A stretch of 5,930 nucleotides of DNA from Phycisphaerales bacterium (GTDB lineage: Bacteria; Planctomycetota; Phycisphaerae; Tepidisphaerales; Tepidisphaeraceae). The position numbers and the translations under genes are program-made. The stretch spans positions 1-5,930 of the forward strand of contig JAQGHP010000764.1 in the NCBI GenBank assembly GCA_028288775.1, written 5' to 3'. Below, one piece after another: positions 1 to 5,857 of this stretch. How positions within the stretch are numbered: position 1 is the stretch's first letter; the number at the start of each line of letters is the position of its first letter. The notes beneath the pieces were generated by a model that was not told the origin of the DNA, searched no databases, and was given only the letters and a program-made list of their open reading frames with translations.

Positions 1-32
1 CCCCCCCCCCGGGGCGGGGGCGGGGGTGCGGG
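1..32 (+). other. G-tract with G-quadruplex potential at window edge
   Basis: Ten C are followed by four G runs at 11-14, 16-20, 22-26 and 30-32, separated by loops of C, C and TGC. This fits the G3+N1-7 pattern for an intramolecular G-quadruplex on the plus strand. The leading C run could alternatively pair with the G runs as a hairpin. Because it lies exactly at the window edge, an assembly or sequencing artefact in the homopolymer cannot be excluded. No gene can be supported between here and the repeat at 151. Confidence 0.5.
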
Positions 33-150
33 CCCACCGCGGACATGGGTTATGGGCATCGGCTTGTCGAATTGGGCTCGTGCATTGTTTCGTGAAACTT
101 AGGAAGTCGAAGCGCTGATTTGACAGCGGCGCAATGTGTACGTTGAGCGG

Positions 151-193
151 TCCACCCTCACCCTAACCCTCTCCCTGGGAGGGAGAGGGGGTT
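151..193. repeat. CCCTCACCCTAACCCTCTCCC-type palindromic repeat
   Basis: An ACCCTCACCCTAACCCTC stretch runs into a perfect 9-bp stem, CCCTCTCCC at 167-175 and GGGAGAGGG at 181-189, with loop TGGGA. Outside the stem, AACC and GGTT can pair with small bulges. Hairpins of this composition recur as dispersed intergenic repeats in many unrelated bacteria (recalled, not searched). It begins about nine bases past the stop of the minus-strand gene at 202-645, so it could help terminate or protect that transcript. It lacks a T-tract and is not a classical intrinsic terminator. Confidence 0.65.
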
Positions 194-201
194 AAAACCG
201 T

Positions 202-645
202 TCACCGCTGCACGTCCATTTGTGAAGGCGCCCTGCCGTATGCGGACGCGGCGTAGTTCCGATTCACCTGCCGTGCCGCGGCGGCCTGGTTGATCTGTCG
301 GCCCAAATTCAGCTTGCGCTGCTGCAATACCATTGTGTCGTTGCGGTCGGCCGTGGTGATCTGCTCCAGCAGCGTGCGCGTCTCGGCCAACAATCCCTCG
401 GCCCGCGCCCGCGCACCCGGATCCAGCGCGGCCAAATACTGCGACCATCGCTGCTTGGTGGGGGCGATCAACAGCTCATGCCCGGCGATCTGGTCGAGCA
501 CCGTCTGTCGCATCCGCAGCACTTCCAACAACTGCTCGGTCTGCGAATTCTGCACGTGCTCGTGCTGCGCCTCGGCCAGCTTGGCCAGCCGCCGATAGCA
601 GGCGACCTGGTCGGAAAGAGCGAGGATGACAGGGTCAGTGCCCAT
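202..645 (-). CDS. FlgN/FliT-like helical protein, putative flagellar export chaperone
   Basis: The product is 147 residues, almost wholly helical and rich in Gln, Ala, Leu and Arg, with no signal peptide or membrane segment. The N-terminal part carries the pattern Leu-x2-Val-Leu-Arg-x-Arg-Gln-x-Val-Leu-Asp-x-Ile, which resembles the Leu...Lys-Gln...Leu...Ile helix of FlgN-type chaperones that hold hook-associated proteins for flagellar export. Near the C-terminus is RQINQAAAARQVNRNYAASA, and Gln/Asn-rich ends of this sort followed by an Ala/Tyr stretch are seen in FlgN-like proteins. I chose the ATG at 643-645, although no strong Shine-Dalgarno precedes it. The frame stays open to a GTG at 724-726, but the extra 27 residues (MFSSDLGFDSDFGDSDF...) are encoded by the neighbouring repeat and look spurious. 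No other flagellar gene is in the window. It could instead be an unrelated coiled-coil protein; the ORF is sound but the function is tentative. Confidence 0.6.
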   Translation of the reverse strand: MGTDPVILALSDQVACYRRLAKLAEAQHEHVQNSQTEQLLEVLRMRQTVLDQIAGHELLIAPTKQRWSQYLAALDPGARARAEGLLAETRTLLEQITTADRNDTMVLQQRKLNLGRQINQAAAARQVNRNYAASAYGRAPSQMDVQR

Positions 646-675
646 TAGTTGATCGTTGCAAACGTCGGAGTTCAC

Positions 676-888
676 GAAATCCGAATCCCCGAAATCCGAA
701 TCAAATCCCAAATCCGAAGAGAACACTTAACCACGAAGGCACGAAGACACGAAGGGATTCAAGGAAGCTATCTCTATTCTTGTATTTTTCGTGACTTCGT
801 GCCTTCGTGGTTAGGTTTTGCTCGACTTCGTTTCGGATTTCGTCATTCGGATTTCATTCGGGTTTCGGGGATTCGGATTTCGGATTTC
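676..888. repeat. Nested imperfect palindrome, outer arms of TTCGGATTTC units
   Basis: The left outer arm at 676-700 and right outer arm at 857-881 are reverse complements at 24 of 25 positions. Both are built from a 10-base unit: GAAATCCGAA occurs exactly at 676 and 691, with a one-mismatch copy at 709. Its complement TTCGGATTTC occurs exactly at 832, 846, 872 and 879, with a variant at 857. The homology continues inward with gaps until it meets the inner CCACGAAG inverted repeat. The element fills most of the spacer between the TPR stop at 896 and the FlgN-like ATG at 645. It could form a cruciform in DNA or a long hairpin in minus-strand RNA. A MITE- or REP-like mobile origin is inferred; no terminal duplication or transposase is visible. 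Confidence 0.8.
728..813. repeat. Inner inverted repeat CCACGAAGGCACGAAG
   Basis: The arms at 728-753 and 788-813 are reverse complements at 25 of 26 positions; the one mismatch lies at arm position 20, A at 747 in the left arm. The loop is 34 bases (754-787) and AT-rich compared with the surroundings. Repeats of the CCACGAAGGCACGAAG family are recalled as frequent intergenic elements in planctomycete and other environmental genomes. Here it sits centrally inside the TTCGGATTTC arms. The near-perfect pairing suggests either recent arrival or maintenance of the structure. Confidence 0.85.
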
Positions 889-895
889 AGCGTCT

Positions 896-3322
896 TCACT
901 TCGTCCACATCCCCGACTCTCCCGTCCATTTCAGCCAGTCGTCCCAATACTTCTTGGGCATCGAGAGCTTGCCGTCGTCGAAGGCGTTGGCGGGCATTTG
1001 GCGCAGTAGCCACTTCGCCCGTTCGTTGGCCGTGCGGGCCTCGTTCATCCGGCCCAGCGCGCAGTACGAGTTCACGATCTGCACGTACGCGGCCACCGAG
1101 GATGGGTCGTTCTGATACTTGAGCGTCGCGACGTCATAGAGCTTGATGGCGTCGTCATACTGCCCCAGGTCGTACAGGCAGTCGGCGCGATAAAAGTGGC
1201 TGAGCTTCAGATACAGCTTGTCGAGGTCGCGGGAGGGGGCGCCCTCGTGATACAGATCGATCACGCGATCGAATAGCCGCTTGGATTTCGCCAGGCGGTC
1301 CTTTCGGGCCGCGGTGGCTTCGGCCTGGACTGCGGCCTGCGCCGCCGCGTCCGAGGGGTTCGTGGAAACCAGCGCGCTTATCGCGTTTGCAGCGGCAGTA
1401 ACCTGCTGCGCCGGGCTGGCGGGCTGGGTCGCCGGGGCCTGCACGGCGGTGGCCAGCAGCATCGCGCTTTTGCGATAACTGTCGGCCATCAAAAAGACCA
1501 GTTCCGCGGTCCGCTCGTCTTTCGGATATCGCTGCGTGGTTTCTTCCAGCCGGGCCACGGCCTCTTCATAGCGGCCGGTGCGGTAGTAAAGCTGGGAGAG
1601 GTCGAAGAGCGCTTGGCGGAATTCCTCGGCGTCGGGCGCGAGGACCGGATTATTCTCGATGACGGCCAGCAGCACCTTCTCCGCCTTGAGATAACTCTCC
1701 GGGCCTTTGGCGATGTACGCCTGCGCCAGGGGTACGCCCGATTTACTGGCCGCCAGGCTCTGCGGGTAACGGAACTGATTCCGCTGGAACGCGGCGATCG
1801 CGTTGTCGAACTGCCCCGCCGCCTGGTACGCCCGCCCGAGCCGCAGGAGGGCGTCGGGAGTTTGCCCGTCGTCGGGCCGTTCCGCGGCGAACAGTTCCAG
1901 CGCGGATATCGCCTGCGGAATGGCCCCGGCGCGGTCGTACAAGTCAACGCCCTTCCACAACGCGTCGCCGTGGCCGGTGTCGTCATTGAGCGTCAAGGCG
2001 CGAGAATAGGCGATGTACGCGTCCCCCGCCTGCGTGCGGAGCTTGCGGACCTGCTGTTCGCGTTTGAGTTTGTCGGCGGCGTTGTTGGCGGCGATAACCG
2101 TCTTCTCCACCTGGTCCGCCCGCTTCTCATAGACGTTGGCCAGACGGACGTAAAAGTCCGCCTCAGGTTCGGGGATTAGCGTTTGCTCATTGGTGAGCAC
2201 TTCCAACGCGCCCTGGAGATTTCCACGGGCGGCGAGCACCGCGGACGCCTCCCGCAGGCCGGCGACGGCTTCCGTCTTGTATTGCTCGCGGTTCTTTTTC
2301 GTGCCGAGTTCGGTGACCACGTCGTGCAGGTCGGTCAGGCCCGCTTCATCTTCCTGCATCGAAATCCGGCAGATCCCCCGCCCCAGCCGCGAGAGCGGCG
2401 CGGGACGCGATTCGGGGTGGCTGATGATCACCGACTCGTAAAACGCGATCGCTTCCTTAAAGTCGTTCTTCTCTCGGCGGATCGTCGCCAGCGCGTACGC
2501 CGCCTCGGCATCCAGCGGGTGCCCGACCTTGAGCTGGTCCCGTGCAACCCGCATCAACCGCTCGGCTTCCGCGGCGTCACCCAATTTCCAAATGCAATAC
2601 CCCAGCCGGTAGTGCGCCACGCCCTGCGCCAACGGCTCGGGGTCGAGCCGCAACGCCTGGTCGAGCAAGGGGCGGGCGTCGTTGTAGTTGCCGCGTTTGC
2701 TCAGGGCCTGCGCCTTTTCCACCAGCGCCCAGGCGCGCTCGGCGTCCGCGATCTTTGGTGCGTGGAGGTATTCTTCCAGCGTCGCCTCAGCGGGCGCGGT
2801 GTCGTCCTGCGCCAGCTGCAACTCGATCACCTTCCGCTGCAACGGCAACGATTTCGCCGAATCCATCGCCATCGCCCGGCGATATCCGTCGAGCGCTTCG
2901 GCCTCATGGCCCAGGGCCTCGTGGCTTTCCGCCAGCCGTCGGTATGTTTCGGCGCTGGGCTGCAATCCCAGCGACATGGCCAGGCGGGTCTGCTCGATGA
3001 TCCGCTCGTAATTGCTGTTGATGCTGATGTGATGGGCCTTTTGGCCCGCTTCCAGCGCCTTAGCTAAGAGAAGATGAATCCGCCCCTCGTCTTCGGCCTT
3101 GAGCTTGTCGCTGGCGAGCAGCTTATTGCACTGCTCAATGGCGGCCTCGAATCGATCCTGATGGAGGTGGGCCTCGGCAGAGTCGATCCGCTGCGCGATG
3201 GTTAGGCCGGGCTTGGGATCAATGAAAAGGTAGGCGGCATAGCCAAAAAGCCCCAGGCTCACCAGGAGTAGGGGAAGCTGCCAAAGCTGTGAAAGTCTTG
3301 CTTGAGGACGGCCCGCTGCCAC
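896..3322 (-). CDS. Membrane-anchored tetratricopeptide-repeat protein
   Basis: The 808-residue product has a short basic N-terminus (Arg5, Arg9), one hydrophobic segment at about 13-34 and then a long helical-repeat region, so it is probably N-in with the repeats outside the cytoplasmic membrane. TPR-like units are visible at about 54-88, 124-157, 195-229, 234-267, 273-305, 490-523, 564-599, 706-740 and 743-773, for example LGRAYQAAGQFDNAIAAFQR. An Ala/Gln/Pro-rich stretch at about 621-675 looks like a flexible linker. The C-terminus carries a Trp-rich end, YWDDWLKWTGESGMW. No enzymatic domain is seen; by family, TPR arrays scaffold protein complexes, and the partner is unknown. The start is a GTG at 3320-3322 with AAGGAAG just upstream. 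The frame stays open back to a TAA at 3389-3391 but has no ATG, GTG or TTG there. The class of protein is certain, the role is not. Confidence 0.85.
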   Translation of the reverse strand: MAAGRPQARLSQLWQLPLLLVSLGLFGYAAYLFIDPKPGLTIAQRIDSAEAHLHQDRFEAAIEQCNKLLASDKLKAEDEGRIHLLLAKALEAGQKAHHISINSNYERIIEQTRLAMSLGLQPSAETYRRLAESHEALGHEAEALDGYRRAMAMDSAKSLPLQRKVIELQLAQDDTAPAEATLEEYLHAPKIADAERAWALVEKAQALSKRGNYNDARPLLDQALRLDPEPLAQGVAHYRLGYCIWKLGDAAEAERLMRVARDQLKVGHPLDAEAAYALATIRREKNDFKEAIAFYESVIISHPESRPAPLSRLGRGICRISMQEDEAGLTDLHDVVTELGTKKNREQYKTEAVAGLREASAVLAARGNLQGALEVLTNEQTLIPEPEADFYVRLANVYEKRADQVEKTVIAANNAADKLKREQQVRKLRTQAGDAYIAYSRALTLNDDTGHGDALWKGVDLYDRAGAIPQAISALELFAAERPDDGQTPDALLRLGRAYQAAGQFDNAIAAFQRNQFRYPQSLAASKSGVPLAQAYIAKGPESYLKAEKVLLAVIENNPVLAPDAEEFRQALFDLSQLYYRTGRYEEAVARLEETTQRYPKDERTAELVFLMADSYRKSAMLLATAVQAPATQPASPAQQVTAAANAISALVSTNPSDAAAQAAVQAEATAARKDRLAKSKRLFDRVIDLYHEGAPSRDLDKLYLKLSHFYRADCLYDLGQYDDAIKLYDVATLKYQNDPSSVAAYVQIVNSYCALGRMNEARTANERAKWLLRQMPANAFDDGKLSMPKKYWDDWLKWTGESGMWTK

Positions 3323-3404
3323 GGCTTCCTTGCCTTTCCCACTACGCGGATAGCCCTTGCGGCCCCGCGCCCATTGCCCGGCAATCCATTACCGGACTCG
3401 TCCG

Positions 3405-3432
3405 ATAATAAACTCCCCCCGGCTAAACGCAA
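3405..3432 (-). promoter_or_regulatory. Candidate sigma-70 promoter for the TPR gene
   Basis: On the minus strand, TTGCGT (3432-3427) and TATTAT (3410-3405) are separated by 16 bases. The -10 matches TATAAT at five of six positions and the -35 matches TTGACA at three. This would give a leader of roughly 75 bases before the GTG at 3322. It is the best AT-rich -10 in the 186-base spacer 3323-3508, but it was found by eye in a phylum whose promoters may differ. Confidence 0.35.
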
Positions 3433-3508
3433 GCATGAACTTGAGCGGCCGCTAGAATTTGATGGAATCTGGCTGAAAAGCAGTTGTAGAAATATTTTAG
3501 GTGCCGAC

Positions 3509-3940
3509 TTATCCGATGAACTGCGACGCCACGTTGATGAATCGCGTCCGCAATTCGTACAGTGCCGCGTCGAGCAGGTGCTGTTCTTCGGGCGTTAGAT
3601 TGTTCTTCGTGCGGTCTTCGAGAATCCCCAAAAGGTCCACGTGGTACTTGGCCATGTCGAGGTTCAACATGGGCTCGGAGCCCTGCGGAGCAAGCTCGCC
3701 CAAATAAAGTAGGGCTTGGGTGACGAGGGATTGAACGATCCCATCGAAGCTAGGCAGACGGGCCTCGCGGGCCGGAGTTCGGCCCGGTCGGCCGGATGCC
3801 GGAGCGGCCGCGCCCGTCGCCGCGGGGGCGCGCTGGGCGGCGCGTTGCTGTTCCTGCTGCTCCGCGAGCTTGCGCTTTTCCTCCTGGGCCTGCTTCTTCC
3901 AATCGGTGTCGATATGCAGGGAGGGCTGTTCTTCCGCCAT
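3509..3940 (-). CDS. DUF1844 family protein
   Basis: The product is 143 residues. Residues 13-38 form a charged Lys/Glu/Gln helix, probably coiled coil. Residues 39-62 are an Ala/Pro/Gly/Arg-rich linker. Residues 65-140 match the DUF1844 pattern as I recall it: SFDGIVQSLVTQALLYLGE, then an Asn-Leu-x2-Ala-Lys core, then DLLGILEDRTKNNLTPEEQ and a closing LYELRTRF helix. DUF1844 proteins are small, predicted cytosolic, found in several phyla including Planctomycetota, and have no established function. The ATG at 3938-3940 is preceded by AGGAG at 3951-3955 with ten bases between, which decides the start; an upstream in-frame ATG at 3974-3976 lacks a comparable site and would add an Arg-rich, non-conserved leader. 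It is divergent from tig, with a 351-base spacer, and followed on the same strand by the TPR gene after 186 bases. Family assignment is strong; function is unknown. Confidence 0.88.
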   Translation of the reverse strand: MAEEQPSLHIDTDWKKQAQEEKRKLAEQQEQQRAAQRAPAATGAAAPASGRPGRTPAREARLPSFDGIVQSLVTQALLYLGELAPQGSEPMLNLDMAKYHVDLLGILEDRTKNNLTPEEQHLLDAALYELRTRFINVASQFIG

Positions 3941-4044
3941 GACGGGTTCGCTCCTGATCGCGCGGCGGTTCTTCATCCGGGCGATTCGTCTCGTTCGCTG
4001 TGCGCGAGGGCCGTTTGCCCGGCGCGCTGGGTTTCTACTACGCG

Positions 4045-4073
4045 ATTCTGGATGCGGCCCGAATGATTTGCAA
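4045..4073 (-). promoter_or_regulatory. Candidate promoter for the DUF1844 gene
   Basis: On the minus strand, TTGCAA (4073-4068) and CAGAAT (4050-4045) are 17 bases apart, each matching the sigma-70 consensus at four of six positions. The implied leader is about 97 bases, ending in the AGGAG site before the ATG at 3940. This is weak, by-eye support. Confidence 0.22.
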
Positions 4074-4097
4074 GGTGCAATCCCCAGGGGCGAACCC

Positions 4098-4126
4098 TTT
4101 TCAAACGCGGGGCTAGTCGATACCAT
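4098..4126 (+). promoter_or_regulatory. Candidate promoter for tig
   Basis: On the plus strand, TTTTCA (4098-4103) and TACCAT (4121-4126) are 17 bases apart, each matching the sigma-70 consensus at four of six positions. The start of transcription would fall near 4133, giving a leader of about 159 bases that includes the hairpin at 4183-4199. No better pair was found nearer the ATG. Weak support. Confidence 0.2.
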
Positions 4127-4291
4127 GCTGGGCTCGAATCGTGCCGGGCCCTCCGTTTGTCGGCGGGTCCGGGGAGGAATGTCGGGCCGTGTTGGCCCGG
4201 TTGCGGCGGCTTATCCCGCCTCCTTACCGTACATTTTCTCACGCATGGCGCGAGACGAGGATTTTGCTTTCTCCACTATTTTGAGGTTGTC

Positions 4292-5716
4292 ATGGCTGAT
4301 AACGAAGCCGGCGTTGCGGAACAGGGGACCGAGCAGGAACAAGAGTTCCAGTACGCAATCAAGATCGAGGACATTGGCCCGGCCGCCAAAAAGGTCACCG
4401 TCGAAATTCCCCAGGACCGCATCGCCGCCAAGCTCGACGAGCAATACAAGGAGCTGCGCCAGCAGGCCGCCATCCCCGGCTTCCGCATCGGCCACGCCCC
4501 GCGCAAGCTCATCGAAAAGCGCTTCGCCGACGACGTGAAGGAACAGGTCGCCGGCACGCTCGTCCGCGAGAGCTACCAGCAGGCCGTCGGAAAGAACAAT
4601 CTCCAGGTCATCGGCGAGCCCGAGTTCGACAACGCCGACATCATCAAGCTCCCGACCGATGGGCCGCTCAATTATTCCTTTCAGGTCGAAGTGCAGCCGG
4701 ACATCAAGCTGCCCGACTTCGCCAATTTGAAGGTCAATAAGCCCAAAATCACCATCACCGAAGTCAACGTTGACCAGGCGATGCAAAACCTCCGCGAGCA
4801 GCAGGGCACGCTGGTTCCGGTGGAAGACCGGCCCATCGAGTCTGGCGATTACGTCGTCGCGGACGTTCACCTTAAGTCCGAAGGCAACGTCATCGCGCAC
4901 CAACACGACGCCCAGCTTGTCGCGCGTCCGGGGCGCATCGCCGGCCTGCAGGTTGACGATCTGGACGCGCAGCTCGCCGGGGCCAAGTCGGGCGACACCC
5001 GCACCATCACGGTAAAAGCCCCCGACACGCACCCCAACGAGCAACTTCGCGGCAAGGACATTCAGGTCGAAGTCGCGGTCAAGGACATCAAGAAACTCGA
5101 GCTGGCCGAGATCACTCCGGAGTTCCTGGCCGACTTGGGCTTCGACAATGAGCAGGAGCTGCGCCTGGCCCTCCGCGAGCAGATGGACGAGAAGATCGCT
5201 TCCGACGTCCAGCAGGCGATGCGCGAGCAGGTCAGCCGCTATCTGCTGGAGAACACGCAGATCGAGTTGCCGACGAAGATGTCCGACCGGCAGGCCGATC
5301 GCGTGGTGAGCCGTCGGGCAATCGACCTGATGATGCGGGGCATCCCCCGCGACCAGGTCGAAGCCAACGTCGAGCGCCTGCGGGCCGGTGCGCAGGAAGA
5401 GGCTGGCCGCGAGCTCAAGCTCTTCTTCATCCTGCAGAAGATCGCCACCGATCAGGGCGTTGACGTGAGCGAGGGCGAGCTCAACGGCCGCGTGGCCTTC
5501 TTGGCCGCCCAGCGCGAGCGCCGCCCGGAGAAGCTCAAGCAGGAGATGCAGAAGGACGGCAGCCTGTCCAACCTGTACGTGCAGATGCGCGAGCAGAAGG
5601 CGGTCGATAAGATCCTCGAGCAGGCGAAGGTCGAGGAAGTGGAAATGACCCGCCAGGAAGGCGAAGCCGCCGCCGCCCCGGCGGCATCGGAGCAAAGCGC
5701 GGAGAATCAAGGGTAG
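4292..5716 (+). CDS. tig: Trigger factor, ribosome-associated chaperone
   Basis: The 474-residue product is a complete trigger factor, somewhat longer than the roughly 430 residues of the E. coli protein. It binds the large ribosomal subunit near the exit tunnel and shields nascent chains in the cytosol. Residues 20-140 form the ribosome-binding domain, with the signature GFRIGHAP at 63-70 followed by RKLIEKRF, matching the GFRxGxxP loop that contacts the ribosome. Residues about 183-268 are the FKBP-like domain (GDYVVADVHL ... IQVEVAVKDIKKLE), and residues about 272-450 the SurA-like helical C-terminal arms. An acidic Gln/Glu stretch precedes the first domain (about 9-19), and an Ala/Glu-rich tail ends the protein. 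The FKBP-like part has no Phe or Trp, so its proline isomerase activity is doubtful. The ATG at 4292 is preceded by GAGG at 4283-4286, five bases upstream, and conservation begins soon after it. In many bacteria clpP and clpX follow tig; here a repeat cluster follows and the next gene is outside the window. Confidence 0.97.
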   Translation: MADNEAGVAEQGTEQEQEFQYAIKIEDIGPAAKKVTVEIPQDRIAAKLDEQYKELRQQAAIPGFRIGHAPRKLIEKRFADDVKEQVAGTLVRESYQQAVGKNNLQVIGEPEFDNADIIKLPTDGPLNYSFQVEVQPDIKLPDFANLKVNKPKITITEVNVDQAMQNLREQQGTLVPVEDRPIESGDYVVADVHLKSEGNVIAHQHDAQLVARPGRIAGLQVDDLDAQLAGAKSGDTRTITVKAPDTHPNEQLRGKDIQVEVAVKDIKKLELAEITPEFLADLGFDNEQELRLALREQMDEKIASDVQQAMREQVSRYLLENTQIELPTKMSDRQADRVVSRRAIDLMMRGIPRDQVEANVERLRAGAQEEAGRELKLFFILQKIATDQGVDVSEGELNGRVAFLAAQRERRPEKLKQEMQKDGSLSNLYVQMREQKAVDKILEQAKVEEVEMTRQEGEAAAAPAASEQSAENQG

Positions 5717-5728
5717 ATTCCGCCGTGG

Positions 5729-5747
5729 CACGGGCGGCCCGCCCGTG
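5729..5747. repeat. Perfect GC-rich palindrome after tig, possible terminator
   Basis: CACGGGCGG (5729-5737) and CCGCCCGTG (5739-5747) are exact reverse complements around a single C. In RNA the realistic hairpin is a 7-bp stem with loop GGCCC. It starts 13 bases after the tig stop and is followed by TCTTCCG rather than a T-run, so it could stop or protect the tig transcript without being a classical intrinsic terminator. It may also be a dispersed repeat like its neighbours. Confidence 0.6.
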
Positions 5748-5789
5748 TCTTCCGTCGGCGAACTAACCAGCCATCGTTTTTGCGTATCC

Positions 5790-5810
5790 CAGCCCCGGAG
5801 GGGCGCAAGA
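5790..5810 (+). repeat. CAGCCCCGGAGGGGCG repeat, copy 1
   Basis: This is the first of three copies of CAGCCCCGG(A/C)GGGGCG(C/T)AAGA in the last 141 bases. Each copy is itself a small palindrome, GCCCC and GGGGC around GG(A/C). This copy is in the same orientation as the one at 5858 and inverted relative to the one ending at 5930. Elements of this sequence are recalled as common intergenic repeats in planctomycetes. Confidence 0.75.
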
Positions 5811-5812
5811 CC

Positions 5813-5836
5813 TTAGCCCACGGCGTGAGCCGTGGG
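5813..5836. repeat. CCCACGGC-GTGA-GCCGTGGG hairpin repeat
   Basis: CCCACGGC (5817-5824) and GCCGTGGG (5829-5836) pair perfectly over 8 bp around GTGA, which as RNA would be a GNRA-type tetraloop. A TTAG leader precedes the stem. The TTAG plus palindrome layout resembles REP sequences that are moved by REP-associated tyrosine transposases (RAYT/TnpA-REP); a guide-like tetranucleotide at the foot is a feature of those elements. No such transposase is in the window. Confidence 0.75.
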
Positions 5837-5857
5837 AAAAGATTGGCAAGAGGCGCA

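Larger units (their letters stand above)
3941..4291. other. Divergent intergenic region between DUF1844 and tig
   Basis: This 351-base spacer must hold the promoters for both flanking genes. No convincing small gene is visible. Besides the candidate promoters listed separately, it contains a GC-rich hairpin, CGGGCC at 4183-4188 and GGCCCG at 4194-4199 with loop GTGTT, extendable by one G-T pair. That hairpin would lie in the tig leader if transcription starts near 4133. No riboswitch or T-box pattern was recognised. Confidence 0.5.

Noticed and set aside
158..448. A 96-codon minus-strand frame overlapping the FlgN-like gene
   Set aside because: It is a Gly/Ala/Arg-rich shadow in another frame and its end runs into the hairpin repeat.
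676..888. CRISPR array
   Set aside because: The units are inverted, about 10-26 bases, and unevenly spaced with no regular unique spacers; no cas gene is present.
676..888. Classical insertion sequence
   Set aside because: There is no transposase reading frame within the element and no target-site duplication could be identified by eye; at about 213 bases it is at most a non-autonomous element.
649..1122. A plus-strand frame across the nested palindrome (IRIPEIRIKSQIRREHLTTK...)
   Set aside because: The product is translated repeat sequence followed by the antisense of the TPR gene's 3' end; no conserved protein is visible.
2183..3067. A 294-codon plus-strand open frame inside the TPR gene
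   Set aside because: Its Arg/Gln/Phe-rich composition is typical of an antisense shadow, and the opposite strand has a coherent TPR protein with a membrane anchor.
3870..4538. A plus-strand frame with an internal ATG at 4179 close behind GGGGAGG
   Set aside because: The purine stretch is too close to the ATG to serve as a ribosome site, and the frame runs out of phase into tig giving a Ser/Pro/Arg-rich product. It is a shadow.
4211..5731. A 506-codon open frame on the minus strand opposite tig
   Set aside because: It lies fully antisense to a clear trigger factor, its product is a Leu/Asp/Val-rich mirror of the tig codons, and no family was recognised. High GC at third codon positions explains the absence of stops.
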